A DNA stretch of 64,000 bases from Proteinivorax hydrogeniformans (GCF_040515995.1 NZ_CP159485.1:434001-498000), one strand, 5' to 3'. Positions 1 through 9,073 are shown, counted from the stretch's first letter. Notes: generated by a model from the letters alone, not told the origin. Made by a program: numbers and translations.

Positions 1-797
1 TATCTGTTGTGCCTTTAAGTGTTGTTTTTGAGAGTGGAGAAGTGTATAAAGAGAGCTCTATAACCAACAAAGAGTTTTATGAAAAGCTTGAAGCTGCTGA
101 TGAGATTCCTAAGTCTTCACAGCCTTCTGTAGAGGAATTATACGAGACCTTTGAGAAAATAATTAAAAGTGGAGAGGAAATTATAGGGGTTTTTATTTCG
201 TCTGAAATGAGTGGTACATATAGCACAGCTAACATGGTAAAGGATATGATTTTAAAGGATTATCCTGAAGCTAGTATTAAACTTATAGATTCTAGATCTA
301 ACTGTATGCAACTAGGCTTTGCTGCCATAACTGCTGCAAAAGCTGCAAAAGAAGGTAAAAAAATAGATGAAGTTGTTAGTTTAGTAGAAAAAAATATAGT
401 TAAAAGCAGGTTTATCTTTACTCCAGATACGCTGGATTACCTGAAAAAAGGTGGTAGAATCGGTGCGGCATCAGCGCTTTTGGGTTCTTTTTTAAATATT
501 AAACCCATACTTACTGTCACTGACGGTAAAACTGATGTTATAACTAAAATTAGAGGTAAGAAAAAGACTGTAAATAAAATAGTAGATATCTTTGTCCAAG
601 ACGTTAAAGAATATGGGTTTGGAGATGCCATAATACATCACATAAATTGCGAGCAGGAAGCTAAGGAACTAGCAGACAAAATAAAGAAAATCATAGGTGA
701 GACACTACCTATATGCTCCATAGGTCCTGTGATTGGGGCCCATGTGGGGCCAGGATCATTAGGAGTTGCCTATTTTACTAAAAAGAATTGGGACTAG
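1..797 (+). CDS. DegV family fatty-acid-binding protein (5' end cut by window)
   Basis: DegV proteins bind one fatty acid and, in Gram-positives, can serve as the FakB subunit of the fatty acid kinase system. The visible 262+ residues include the internal SSEMSGTY-type segment, the linker LDYLKKGGRIG and the C-terminal GPVIGAHVGPGSLGVAY, all typical of the family. The frame stays open to the window edge (codons for S-V-V-P-L-S-V-V-F from base 3), and the family normally has about 15-20 more N-terminal residues, so the GTG at 9 is internal and the true start lies upstream. No FakA-like kinase gene is visible nearby, so the partner is unknown. Confidence 0.92.
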   Translation, partial: SVVPLSVVFESGEVYKESSITNKEFYEKLEAADEIPKSSQPSVEELYETFEKIIKSGEEIIGVFISSEMSGTYSTANMVKDMILKDYPEASIKLIDSRSNCMQLGFAAITAAKAAKEGKKIDEVVSLVEKNIVKSRFIFTPDTLDYLKKGGRIGAASALLGSFLNIKPILTVTDGKTDVITKIRGKKKTVNKIVDIFVQDVKEYGFGDAIIHHINCEQEAKELADKIKKIIGETLPICSIGPVIGAHVGPGSLGVAYFTKKNWD

Positions 798-817
798 GAT
801 TATCCTCGTCCCTTTTT
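790..817 (+). terminator. Rho-independent terminator of degV
   Basis: GGGAC...GTCCC with an inner GGA/TCC pairing, followed by TTTTT. The 5' arm overlaps the degV stop codon. Confidence 0.6.
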
Positions 818-946
818 CACGTATAAACCGAGAGTTTTCTCTTTATTTAATTTGTACTTTGATTAAAGGGAAATGCGGATCATATATAGAATCTAATTAA
901 AGGCTTGAAGTTTCACTTTATCAAGTTACTTTATAGGGAGGCTTCC

Positions 947-1678
947 ATGAAAAAGTTAAGGGTAAATAATGTTTTTGTCTTTATACTAGGTCTGCTATGT
1001 TTGAGCCTTGGAGTTGTGCTAGTGATTAAGTCTGATTTAGGTGTATCGGTAGCTACATCTTTACCTTATGTAGTTAGTTTGCAATTTACTGCGATTAGCT
1101 TTGGAATGTGGAACTATATAATACATGGGCTAGTCCTTTTGCTACTAGCTGTAATTGTAAAAAGATTGACGGTAAAGTATTTAATGTCTTTTCTAGTGGC
1201 ATTTTTATTTGGAACAGCTATAGACTTGTTTTACATGATGTTAGAACCAGTTTCTGCAGATGCCTTTATTGAAAAAGTAGGGTTATTTATACTTGGGTCT
1301 ATAGTTATATCTATCGGGGTGGCTTCTTTTATAAAGAGTAATTATCCAATTTTGCCATTTGATACATTTGTAAAAGAAATTTGCTTAGTAAAGAATATAA
1401 GGATATCAAAGTTTAAAACTGGATTTGATTTGGTGATATTTTCGCTATCTATAAGCTTTAGCTTAATTTTCTTTAGGGCTATCGAGGGTTTGCATATAGG
1501 AACACTTGTATCTGCAGCTATTTTAGGTAGTATGATAGGTCTTTGTTTAAAGCTGTTGAATAACTATGTAGAGGGTACAACGTTTTTCCCCGAAGAGAAA
1601 ACAAAGATTTTGTTAGATTTAAACCTTCTAAACATAAGGCCTAAAAGCGGGCAACAAGGAGAAAATCTTAAGAAATAA
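947..1678 (+). CDS. YczE/YyaS/YitT-type integral membrane protein
   Basis: A 243-residue membrane protein with about five hydrophobic spans. The opening pattern (hydrophobic helix, GVVLVIKSDLGVSVATSLPY, then another helix) matches the YczE/YitT-like family, whose transport role is not well defined. The ATG at 947 is preferred over an upstream in-frame start at 905 because AGGGAGG lies 5 nt before it (935-941), and the extra 14 residues would be unlike the family. It ends with a charged cytoplasmic tail. It sits 41 bp upstream of darA in the same direction and may be cotranscribed. Substrate unknown. Confidence 0.75.
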   Translation: MKKLRVNNVFVFILGLLCLSLGVVLVIKSDLGVSVATSLPYVVSLQFTAISFGMWNYIIHGLVLLLLAVIVKRLTVKYLMSFLVAFLFGTAIDLFYMMLEPVSADAFIEKVGLFILGSIVISIGVASFIKSNYPILPFDTFVKEICLVKNIRISKFKTGFDLVIFSLSISFSLIFFRAIEGLHIGTLVSAAILGSMIGLCLKLLNNYVEGTTFFPEEKTKILLDLNLLNIRPKSGQQGENLKK

Positions 1679-1719
1679 GTAAAAAAATTGATATATAAAA
1701 TAACTTAGGAGGTATATTT

Positions 1720-2043
1720 GTGAAACTTATAGTTGCGGTCTTAGAAAGCAGGGACTTCGCAAATCTTCGTCATGATTTGCTGGAGAATGGACATCCAGTA
1801 ACTTTACTATCTAGCAGCGGGGGTTTTTTAAAAGAAGGCAACTCCACAGTTCTGATAGGAGTGGAAGAGAACAAAGTTTCCGCAGTTTTGGATATTATCG
1901 AAGCTAATTGCCGGGATAATAAGAGAGTAAACACTCCGCCTATTTTTGGGAAAAAGGCGGAAGGTGGAAATCTTCCCATAGAGCTTACCATTGGAGGAGC
2001 AACTGTATTTGTTTTAGATGTAGAGCAGTTTATAAAAGTTTAG
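1720..2043 (+). CDS. darA: Cyclic-di-AMP receptor, PII-like (DarA/PstA family)
   Basis: A 107-residue PII-like protein of the DUF970 family, known in Bacillus (DarA) and Staphylococcus (PstA) as a trimeric cytosolic receptor for c-di-AMP. Visible family features are the N-terminal strand KLIVAVLESRD, the T-loop region LLSSSGGFLKEGNSTVLIGV, and the C-terminal GGATVFVLDVEQF. Length equals the usual 105-110 residues. The start is GTG with AGGAGG 6 nt upstream (1708-1713). A terminator follows. In many Firmicutes the gene lies near tmk/holB; that context is not seen here. Confidence 0.93.
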   Translation: MKLIVAVLESRDFANLRHDLLENGHPVTLLSSSGGFLKEGNSTVLIGVEENKVSAVLDIIEANCRDNKRVNTPPIFGKKAEGGNLPIELTIGGATVFVLDVEQFIKV

Positions 2044-2059
2044 CAACTAAATATACAAT

Positions 2060-2096
2060 AAAAAAAGTGTGGGAACTTTTATCCCGCACTTTTTTA
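2060..2096 (+). terminator. Rho-independent terminator after darA
   Basis: AAAAAAGTGTGGGA pairs with TCCCGCACTTTTTT (one G-T wobble) around a 7-nt loop. Confidence 0.85.
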
Positions 2097-2164
2097 TTTA
2101 GTGAAATACTTAGGGTTTTCGTTCGTTTCTTAATTAAACTTTATTGAATAACGATAAAAATATA

Positions 2165-2193
2165 TTGCAATTCAGAATATTATACCGTATAAT
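2165..2193 (+). promoter_or_regulatory. Sigma-A promoter of the DUF2975 gene
   Basis: TTGCAA (2165-2170), exact 17-bp spacer, TATAAT (2188-2193), 31 bp before the start codon at 2224. Confidence 0.75.
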
Positions 2194-2223
2194 AGACATA
2201 AGAATATTAAAAGGGGTGGTATA

Positions 2224-2700
2224 ATGAATAAGTTTTTGTTGGGGGCTTTAAATGGGTTGCTAGTGTTAACTAGTATGATTGTGCTTGCATTATGTATATT
2301 TGTTTTGCCGAATATGGCAGACGTTACAGTGGAGCTTTTTCCAGAAGCTGACTACTTGAAGTATCCGATTTTGGTTGGGATTTATTTAACCTGTATACCT
2401 TTTTATGCAGGGATATTCCAAACATTTAAGTTGTTAAATTTAATTCAAAAAGAAAGTGCATTCACCGAGAAGGCGGCAAAGTCGCTGGGCATAATTAGCT
2501 ACTGTGCTGGTGCTGTTATCGCAGCTTACATTGCTGGAACATTATATCTTGGCTTACAAAATGCCTTGCCGCCAGGTGTAATAATGCTAGGGTTTACAAT
2601 TATTTTTACTTCCTTTGTTATAGCGCTATTTGCATTAGTGCTAAAATTGTTATTAATTAAGGTGATAGCAATTAAAAAAGAAAATGACCTTGTGATATAG
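2224..2700 (+). CDS. DUF2975 family membrane protein
   Basis: A 158-residue protein with four predicted transmembrane helices (about residues 5-30, 48-70, 88-110, 118-145) matching DUF2975 in size and layout. The family is usually encoded directly before a small Cro/CI-type helix-turn-helix gene that often overlaps it. Here no such regulator follows; a terminator comes at once, so this copy stands alone. AAAGGGGTGG precedes the ATG. Function unknown. Confidence 0.75.
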   Translation: MNKFLLGALNGLLVLTSMIVLALCIFVLPNMADVTVELFPEADYLKYPILVGIYLTCIPFYAGIFQTFKLLNLIQKESAFTEKAAKSLGIISYCAGAVIAAYIAGTLYLGLQNALPPGVIMLGFTIIFTSFVIALFALVLKLLLIKVIAIKKENDLVI

Positions 2701-2728
2701 TAAAGAATTTAGCTTATGCAAAGGATTT

Positions 2729-2754
2729 CCTCCCGGACTAAGGGAGGTTTTTTT
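2729..2754 (+). terminator. Rho-independent terminator
   Basis: CCTCCC-7 nt-GGGAGG followed by seven T residues. Confidence 0.85.
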
Positions 2755-2841
2755 ACTAAAAATATAAAGGAGATAGATTGCAATTATCGAACAAGTATAT
2801 AGCTGATGGTTATAAGACTATTATAGAATGGGGATGGTATA

Positions 2842-3282
2842 GTGGATAAGATTAGAAAAGGTTTGTTACGTTATGCTACAGGGATAGAGGTTGTTTTGGC
2901 AGTGCTAATTTTACTGGGGGTGACAATTGCCTTAAGCTCTGTGTTGCGCTACCTTGCAATAATTCCGCAAACTGATATATATGACATTTATGAGGTTTTA
3001 CAAAAGTTTTTGAGTATAGCTTTACTTTTGATTATCGGAATTGAGCTTGTGCTAATGTTACTAACCCACTCTGCAACTAGCGTGCTAGAACTTGTTCTTT
3101 TTGCAATTGCTCGTAAGATGCTTGTTTATAGCGAAACCATGCTAGAACTGTTAATAGCTGCTGCAGCGATTGCTATTGTCTTTGCGGTAAAGAAATATTT
3201 GCTTGATTCTAAGCATTTGTTGAGGGAAAAACAAGATTTGTTGAGCTATAAAAATGTCAATAGTGAAAAAAAAGAAAAATAA
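2842..3282 (+). CDS. PsiE-like membrane protein
   Basis: A 146-residue protein resembling the phosphate-starvation-inducible PsiE family: an N-terminal KGLLRYATGIEVVLAVLILLG helix, a Y-E-x-x-Q-K-F-L segment, a second helix LLLIIGIELVLMLL, the conserved AIARKMLVYS loop and a fourth helix. It ends in a charged tail. The start is GTG with only a weak GGGATGG upstream. The last 29 bp overlap the next small gene, suggesting translational coupling. Nothing here shows phosphate control. Confidence 0.7.
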   Translation: MDKIRKGLLRYATGIEVVLAVLILLGVTIALSSVLRYLAIIPQTDIYDIYEVLQKFLSIALLLIIGIELVLMLLTHSATSVLELVLFAIARKMLVYSETMLELLIAAAAIAIVFAVKKYLLDSKHLLREKQDLLSYKNVNSEKKEK

Positions 3283-3472
3283 AACGTCGCAAAAAAAGGA
3301 AGTACTAAAAGATCTAATCAATTGTCTGCCAGAGGATGAACAAGAAATAAGAGAAGGAAAAGAGTTCAAGTTGGGAGATCTAAGGTTAAGGATAGTTTCT
3401 ATAGTAGATGGAGTTATCAAGGATATTCATGTTGAAAAACAAAGGTCTGCAGATGGGAGCGACAATACTTAA
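3254..3472 (+). CDS. Small hypothetical protein, overlaps PsiE-like gene
   Basis: A 72-residue charged protein (KEFKLGDLRLRIVSIVDG central segment) in a different frame from the PsiE-like gene it overlaps by 29 bp. No recognisable domain. It has no strong ribosome site of its own, but overlap-coupled translation is plausible. It could be a spurious frame; the evidence is length, position and lack of a better alternative on either strand. Confidence 0.45.
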   Translation: MSIVKKKKNKTSQKKEVLKDLINCLPEDEQEIREGKEFKLGDLRLRIVSIVDGVIKDIHVEKQRSADGSDNT

Positions 3473-3589
3473 CTTTAAAGATTTTAAGTTTTCTTTAAGA
3501 AGCGTGAAAAACATGTCTAGTTATAGTAAAATACTATTAAGTGCTATGGCTACATATAAATATCTAAATCAAATAAGGGAGGAATTTAA

Positions 3590-4822
3590 GTGTCAAAAAA
3601 CATCGAGAGATATGCAGATTTGCTGGTACGAATCGGAATAAATATCCAAGAAAACCAGGTATTGGTGATAAACTCTCCAATTGACTGCGCAGAATTTGCC
3701 AGAATCGTCTCTATTAAAGCCTATGAGGCTGGAGCTAGAGAAGTTGTTATGAGATGGAATGATGAAAAATCGACAAAAATTCGTTATGAAATGGCTAACG
3801 ATGAAGTATTTGACGAGTTTCCAAATTGGGCAAAGCAGCAAATGAATGAGCTTGCGGAAAAGGATGCAGCCTTTTTGAGCATTGCTGCCTCAGACCCTGA
3901 ACTTATGAAGGATGTGGACCCTAAAAAAATAAGCCGACAAAACAAAGCGGGAAGTATAGCTTTGGAAGCCTATAGAACAAGGCTTATGAGTAATAAAAAT
4001 GTATGGTGTGTTGCATCTATACCTACCGAAGCATGGGCTAAAAAAGTATTTCCTAATGACAGCACCGAAAACGCTATGGAAAAGCTATGGGAGGCAATTT
4101 TTAAAGCTGTACGAGCAGATAAAGATGATCCGGTTAAAGCTTGGGTTCAGCATCAAAATGATTTAGATTCAAGACTTAAATTTTTAAATGAAAATAAATT
4201 TAAGTCGCTAAGGTTTAAAAATAGCTTAGGAACAGACATCACAACCGAACTACCTAAAGACCATGTATGGGTAGGCGGTGGAAGTGAGGCTCCAAAAGGA
4301 TACACCTTTGTGGCTAATATGCCTACTGAAGAGGTATTTACCATGCCAAAGCTCGATGGAGTAAATGGCAAAGTAGTAAGCTCCATACCACTAAATTACA
4401 ATGGTAATCTTATAGATGACTTCACCTTAACCTTCAAAGATGGCTTAGTAGTGGATTATACAGCAAAAAAAGGTGAAAACTCTCTAAAAGAGCTGCTAAA
4501 CACCGACGATGGGGCAAAAAGATTAGGTGAAGTGGCCTTAGTTCCTTACGATTCACCGATATCAAACCAAAACATATTATTTTACAACACTTTATTCGAT
4601 GAAAATGCATCGTGCCACTTTGCCTTAGGAAAAGCTTATTCAAGCTGCGTAAAAGGCGGAGATGACATGAGCAAAGAAGAGCTAAAAGAAGTGGGCGCAA
4701 ATGACTCCCTAACCCATGTTGATTTTATGATTGGAACAGAAGACCTTGAGATAATGGGAATTAAAGAAGACGGCACCGAGACCTTGGTGTTTGATAAAGG
4801 AAACTTTGTCCAGTTTAGCTAA
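3590..4822 (+). CDS. Aminopeptidase, M29 family (AmpS/PepS type)
   Basis: A 410-residue cytosolic metallo-aminopeptidase that removes N-terminal residues from peptides using two metal ions. Family landmarks: NMPTEEVFTMP (first metal-binding Glu), GEVALVPYDSPIS (second Glu), ASCHFALGKAY (His and Tyr) and THVDFMIGTEDLEI (His and Asp). Full family length. The start is GTG with AGGGAGG at 3576-3582. It is followed by its own terminator and then the tRNA cluster. One of several peptidases in the window, which fits a peptide-fermenting or peptide-recycling cell. Confidence 0.93.
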   Translation: MSKNIERYADLLVRIGINIQENQVLVINSPIDCAEFARIVSIKAYEAGAREVVMRWNDEKSTKIRYEMANDEVFDEFPNWAKQQMNELAEKDAAFLSIAASDPELMKDVDPKKISRQNKAGSIALEAYRTRLMSNKNVWCVASIPTEAWAKKVFPNDSTENAMEKLWEAIFKAVRADKDDPVKAWVQHQNDLDSRLKFLNENKFKSLRFKNSLGTDITTELPKDHVWVGGGSEAPKGYTFVANMPTEEVFTMPKLDGVNGKVVSSIPLNYNGNLIDDFTLTFKDGLVVDYTAKKGENSLKELLNTDDGAKRLGEVALVPYDSPISNQNILFYNTLFDENASCHFALGKAYSSCVKGGDDMSKEELKEVGANDSLTHVDFMIGTEDLEIMGIKEDGTETLVFDKGNFVQFS

Positions 4823-4836
4823 CTTAGCTTTATTGC

Positions 4837-4888
4837 AAAAAGTCACCTTCTCTACGTAATTTTTTTGCGTTTGGAGTTGGTGACTTTT
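4837..4888 (+). terminator. Terminator after the M29 aminopeptidase gene
   Basis: AAAAGTCACC pairs with GGTGACTTTT around a long T-rich loop. Confidence 0.65.
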
Positions 4889-4966
4889 CTTAAGTTATAA
4901 AGGGGAATAGCAGCCACTATTCTAATCTTTATTTAGGGTCAAAAATAAAAAAACTAAAATTCCCCA

Positions 4967-4995
4967 TTGACTATATCTTAAATTTGTTATATACT
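4967..4995 (+). promoter_or_regulatory. Sigma-A promoter of the tRNA cluster
   Basis: TTGACT (4967-4972), exact 17-bp spacer, TATACT (4990-4995). The first tRNA begins 12 bp later. Confidence 0.9.
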
Positions 4996-5007
4996 AAATT
5001 TTGTTGT

Positions 5008-5084
<77 letters not shown>

Positions 5085-5087
5085 TTA

Positions 5088-5163
5088 GGAGCTGTGGTGT
5101 AGTGGTTAACATGCCTGCCTGTCACGCAGGAGATCGCGGGTTCGACTCCCGTCAGCTCCGCCA
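5088..5163 (+). tRNA. tRNA-Asp (anticodon GTC)
   Basis: 76 nt with acceptor stem GGAGCTG/CAGCTCC, anticodon stem-loop CCTGCCTGTCACGCAGG, T-loop GTTCGACTC, discriminator G and encoded CCA. Confidence 0.97.
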
Positions 5164-5177
5164 TTTAAACTTAATAT

Positions 5178-5253
5178 GCCGACGTAGCTCAATTGGCAGA
5201 GCAGCTCACTTGTAATGAGCAGGTTGCGGGTTCGAGTCCCATCGTCGGCTCCA
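5178..5253 (+). tRNA. tRNA-Thr (anticodon TGT)
   Basis: 76 nt with acceptor stem GCCGACG/CGTCGGC, anticodon arm GCTCACTTGTAATGAGC, T-loop GTTCGAGTC and encoded CCA. Confidence 0.97.
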
Positions 5254-5256
5254 TTT

Positions 5257-5332
5257 GAGCCATTAGCTCAGTCGGTAGAGCACCTGACTTTTAATCAGGG
5301 TGTCCCGTGTTCGAATCGCGGATGGCTCACCA
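5257..5332 (+). tRNA. tRNA-Lys (anticodon TTT)
   Basis: 76 nt with acceptor stem GAGCCAT/ATGGCTC, anticodon arm CTGACTTTTAATCAG and encoded CCA. The T-stem CCGTG/CGCGG has one T-G wobble. Only 3 nt separate it from tRNA-Thr. Confidence 0.97.
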
Positions 5333-5335
5333 AGT

Positions 5336-5420
5336 GCGAGAGTGGTGGAACTGGCAGACACGCTAGACTTAGGATCTAGTGCCGCAAGGTGTGGGGGTTC
5401 GACTCCCCCCTCTCGCACCA
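5336..5420 (+). tRNA. tRNA-Leu (anticodon TAG)
   Basis: 85 nt class II tRNA with acceptor stem GCGAGAG/CTCTCGC, anticodon arm CTAGACTTAGGATCTAG, a variable arm TGCCGCAAGGTGT and encoded CCA. Last gene of the cluster. Confidence 0.97.
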
Positions 5421-5435
5421 CAATTTATTAAGCTA

Positions 5436-5462
5436 ACATCACTTTTAAAGTGATGTTTTTTT
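5436..5462 (+). terminator. Terminator of the tRNA cluster
   Basis: ACATCAC-TTTTAAA-GTGATGT followed by seven T residues, 15 bp after tRNA-Leu. Confidence 0.85.
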
Positions 5463-5496
5463 ATATAAAGGCTTGGAGTTACTCAGCATGCATACA

Positions 5497-5547
5497 AAAC
5501 AGGCTGTCTCTTAAGGAAAAAATATTCCTACTTGAGACAGCCTGTTT
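5497..5547 (-). terminator. Terminator of the MMPL transporter gene
   Basis: AAACAGGCTGTCTC and GAGACAGCCTGTTT form a perfect 14-bp stem directly after the minus-strand stop codon at 5551. A/T flanks on both sides mean it may act in both directions. Confidence 0.7.
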
Positions 5548-5550
5548 ATT

Positions 5551-8500
5551 TTATATCCTGCTTTTTCTTCTTATCTTTCTAGCTTTTTTAGTGCTATGTT
5601 TATTATACCCATTTAGCATATTAGGGTTATGAGCTTTTTTAGATTTAGCACTATCCACTGAAGGTATATTAAGTAGTTGTTGATTTGCTTCAGAACTAAT
5701 TTTAATTTCTGAGACGTCTGCACTTGGAGTTAAACCACCGGCTTTCTTTATTAATTCGCTTAAGGGCGTATCGTCCTTGATTGTATATTCGCCTGGCTTG
5801 TAAACTTCCCCTTCGATATATATGGTTAGGTCGCTGGATTTACTTTTGTTTTTTAAGGTAAATCTTTTTTCTTTGGGATCCCAGTTTATTAAGTTAAAAG
5901 GCCACCAATTGTATTCACCTAAAAACATAGCTACAGCCGGTATGAAAATAGGCAGTAGTATTAAGATATAAAACATCAATCCTATGATAATCCATGCTCC
6001 TATTTGCAATAGAGATAGCACTCCAGAAAGCATCATCGCTGCAAAGCTAGAAGCAAGGATTACTGCAGCGGAAAAAACTGCTGAACCCACTTTTTTCATA
6101 GCAGTAACCATGGCTGTTTTGATATTTTCTCTACTACGGACTTTATAATTCTGTATTTCCTCATTAAAACGTGCCATTAAAAATATAGAGTAATCTACAC
6201 CCATAGACATTAGCATAACAAAAGTAAAAAATGGAACGGACCACATAACTCCAGGATATCCAAGTCCATCGATAAAAATAAATTCCACTAAAGCATGGGA
6301 GGCGATGTAAGCTACGCCTAAAGACGCCATGGCGTAGATAGGCATCATAAAGGATTTGAATAGAACTGAAAGTACGATAAAAATACCGATAAGCATATAT
6401 ATTGATGTTCTGAAAAAATCTTCGCTAGAAAGCACTTTTAAGTCTCTGTTGTTGCTGGGAAGGCCATCGACTGCATACCGTGCTTCTTCATACGGCGTAC
6501 CTTTTAATGTGAAATCTGTTATTTCTTCTATTTCCCCCACAATCTCCATTGCTCGCATGCCATAGGGATTAGTATCACTTACAACTTGCAGCAGTACAAC
6601 TTCGTTGTTGGGGGTTGCGTAGTTATCCCAAGCTTTTTGTAACTGATCTGTGTAGATAGACTTTGGAATAAAGAATCCATCTAAAATATTTTCCGATTGG
6701 TCTTCTAGCTCAAAAAGGAAATCTTGCATTTCTTCCATACCAGTAAATAACTCTTCTAGTCCTTCATCTAACTGATCTAAGCCCTGCAAAAACTCCTCTA
6801 AACCTTTAAGTAGCTCGTCATATTGCTCTAAAAGTAGTTTTTGTCCTTGATGGACTTCAGAAAGTCCATCACTTAGCTCTTTAGAGCCAGAAGAGAGGTC
6901 GTCTAAGCCCTGAGACACCTCACTGAGACTATAAGTAAGCACTGCCATTTCATGAACTACTTCTTCAAAAAGCTCTAATATAGGGGTGAAAATCGAGCTG
7001 GATTGACCTGTTAGCTCTAAAAATTGATCGTGAATGCTGTCAGCTAAACTATAATAGCCTTCTGCGTCCTGGTAAGCTGATGCTACCTGCCAGGATATTT
7101 GCTCTACCCCTTGGTTTGTTTCTTTAATTCCTTGATGAAGGTCCTGTGCACCTTGCTTTGATTCATTAGTGCCGTCAATAAGCCTGAGTAAATCATCTTC
7201 GCCGGCCCTTAACTCATCTTTAGCATACCTAAGCTCAGAAGACATTTCAGACACTCCGCTTTTCATATCTCTGATGCCATCTAATACTTCATCAAGCTCA
7301 CCTGCTGCTTCTCCTGCTTGATAGGAAATCCTAAGTTCGTCGATTTTAAGGCCTTCCGGCCTTGTAATCGAGCGAACTTCTGTTACATCATCAATTTTTA
7401 AGAGGTTATCCGATAAGAGCTCTACATATGATACTCTTTGGGAATCATCCCAAGTAGGATCGTTAGCTTCTATTGTCAATATGTGATAAAAGAAGTCTCC
7501 TTCTCCAAACTTATCTTCTATAATCCTAAAGGCTTTTACAGACCCGTAATCATCATCAATCTCATCTAAGGAGTGAAAGGAACGCAGGTTGTCAAAACTG
7601 AGAAAAAGAGGTAGTACTATCACTAATAAGATTAGTAAACCTAAAGCTGGTTTGTTGGTGGCAAACTGACCGAGTTTTCCCCACAATTTGTGCTCGTTTT
7701 GTTGTTTGTTCAATTTAGCAGGCCAGAAAACCTTAGACCCGAACAAATTCAGTATAATAGGAACCCATACCCAAATAGCTAGGATAAGGGTAACTACCGC
7801 AACTGCTACGCCAACCCCTGATTGATAGAGATTAAAATTTGCAAGTCCGATAGCTAAAAAACCTACAAACCCTGTAAAAGCGCTAGATAAAACAGCTCCT
7901 TGTGTTAATTTAAAGGTTCTTTTTACGGTGCTATAGTCATCGCTCCCATTAGCTAACTCTTCTCGATATCTGGTCATCAGCAGTATTACATAATCTGTAC
8001 CTATAGCAAAGGTTACGGTTAGCACGAAAACCTGAGAAAAGTTAGAAACGGGAAAGTTAAGGTTGTCAATTAACAAGGAAACGATTGATATACTCAAATA
8101 GTAGGACGAACCCAAAGTAATTAACGGCACCAAAGGCGCTATAGGTGAGCGAAATACTGCTAGCAGCACTATGTACACTAAAGCAACTGTCAGATACTCG
8201 ATAGCTCCTAGGCGTTCCTCTGTTGTGCTTAAAACATCATCTTCGATAATAGCAGCACCAGTGATATAACTGGTTAATCCTTTGATGCTAGTTTTGTCCT
8301 GCAGCTCATCGCGAATAAAGGAGATTTCTGCAGTAGTCATGTCCAACTCAACTACCGCTAGTAAAATGTTCTCTGACTCATCAACTAAAAGGTTTCTTTG
8401 CTGCTCTCCGTCAAAGGGGGTGATGATATCGTGGACTTTAATATCACCAGGGTCTTCTTTGAACTTATCTAATGTTTTTTCTATTTGGTCTTCATGCTGC

Positions 8501-8730
8501 GCTATGCCATTTTCGGTATCCTTATATAATAATAAGATTTCTTCCCCTGTAAAACCATCATCTTCCTCTAATAGTTCTTTAGCAAACTGGGTGGGGAATC
8601 CATCGGGCACTTCTAGCTGTCCATGCTTTCTAACTAACATGTCAATATCGGGGGCTAGGTATCCTAAAAGCACAGATACCGCTATCCATATAGTTAAAAG
8701 TCCGTATAATCGTATGTTGTCTTTTTTCAT
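5551..8730 (-). CDS. MMPL/RND-family transporter with C-terminal SLBB domain
   Basis: A 1059-residue membrane protein of the MMPL/RND superfamily (YdfJ/YdgH-like), proton-driven exporters of lipids or drugs. It has an N-terminal helix (about 8-27), two duplicated helix bundles with the family loops AIGTDYVILLMTRYREE and SMGVDYSIFLMARFNEE, and a long heptad-like extracytoplasmic insert (about 470-700). Unusually, after the last helix there is a soluble beta-grasp (SLBB-like) segment at about 967-1015 (IEGEVYKPGEYTI...LSELIKKAGGLTPSAD) and a basic tail ending KARKIRRKSRI. SLBB domains normally bind ligands or polysaccharide in secreted proteins. RBS GGGGGGAAG precedes the ATG. Monocistronic. 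Substrate unknown. Confidence 0.9.
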   Translation of the reverse strand: MKKDNIRLYGLLTIWIAVSVLLGYLAPDIDMLVRKHGQLEVPDGFPTQFAKELLEEDDGFTGEEILLLYKDTENGIAQHEDQIEKTLDKFKEDPGDIKVHDIITPFDGEQQRNLLVDESENILLAVVELDMTTAEISFIRDELQDKTSIKGLTSYITGAAIIEDDVLSTTEERLGAIEYLTVALVYIVLLAVFRSPIAPLVPLITLGSSYYLSISIVSLLIDNLNFPVSNFSQVFVLTVTFAIGTDYVILLMTRYREELANGSDDYSTVKRTFKLTQGAVLSSAFTGFVGFLAIGLANFNLYQSGVGVAVAVVTLILAIWVWVPIILNLFGSKVFWPAKLNKQQNEHKLWGKLGQFATNKPALGLLILLVIVLPLFLSFDNLRSFHSLDEIDDDYGSVKAFRIIEDKFGEGDFFYHILTIEANDPTWDDSQRVSYVELLSDNLLKIDDVTEVRSITRPEGLKIDELRISYQAGEAAGELDEVLDGIRDMKSGVSEMSSELRYAKDELRAGEDDLLRLIDGTNESKQGAQDLHQGIKETNQGVEQISWQVASAYQDAEGYYSLADSIHDQFLELTGQSSSIFTPILELFEEVVHEMAVLTYSLSEVSQGLDDLSSGSKELSDGLSEVHQGQKLLLEQYDELLKGLEEFLQGLDQLDEGLEELFTGMEEMQDFLFELEDQSENILDGFFIPKSIYTDQLQKAWDNYATPNNEVVLLQVVSDTNPYGMRAMEIVGEIEEITDFTLKGTPYEEARYAVDGLPSNNRDLKVLSSEDFFRTSIYMLIGIFIVLSVLFKSFMMPIYAMASLGVAYIASHALVEFIFIDGLGYPGVMWSVPFFTFVMLMSMGVDYSIFLMARFNEEIQNYKVRSRENIKTAMVTAMKKVGSAVFSAAVILASSFAAMMLSGVLSLLQIGAWIIIGLMFYILILLPIFIPAVAMFLGEYNWWPFNLINWDPKEKRFTLKNKSKSSDLTIYIEGEVYKPGEYTIKDDTPLSELIKKAGGLTPSADVSEIKISSEANQQLLNIPSVDSAKSKKAHNPNMLNGYNKHSTKKARKIRRKSRI

Positions 8731-8845
8731 ATCTTCCCCCCTATCCTAATATTAAATAAAGCTAAAAAAATAATTGCGTAATTGAACTTATTCGATAAAA
8801 AAACCTAATATTCCTGTTTAAGTGAGAGGATAAATGAGGAGACAG

Positions 8846-9073
8846 TTAATCAGTTGGTCATTTGGTCAGGAGGTCAAGGGCTATACCATAAACCACCTCT
8901 GCACCCTGCTTTCATCATTGCAAGATTCTTCACTGCGCTTCGCATGACAAATTAGTAAAATTTAACCCACTTCTCACTTCTCACTTCCCAAAGACCGACC
9001 CCTGCATTTGGACCATCGGGGTCTGGATTTGAAACCAATTTGGGACCTCAGTAGCTGTCCGCTTTAGACCGCG
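8846..9073. repeat. Dispersed modular repeat, left part, split by the IS21 element
   Basis: This stretch holds pieces of the dispersed intergenic repeat family found elsewhere in the window, here in reverse orientation: a decayed 'gaattcttcac...cattgcaag'-type motif near 8920, then GACCGACCCCTGCA, CATCGGGGTCTGG and CAGTAGCTGTCCGC. It runs straight into the IS21 left end at 9074 and resumes at 11482. No gene is visible between 8731 and 9140 other than this. Confidence 0.8.
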
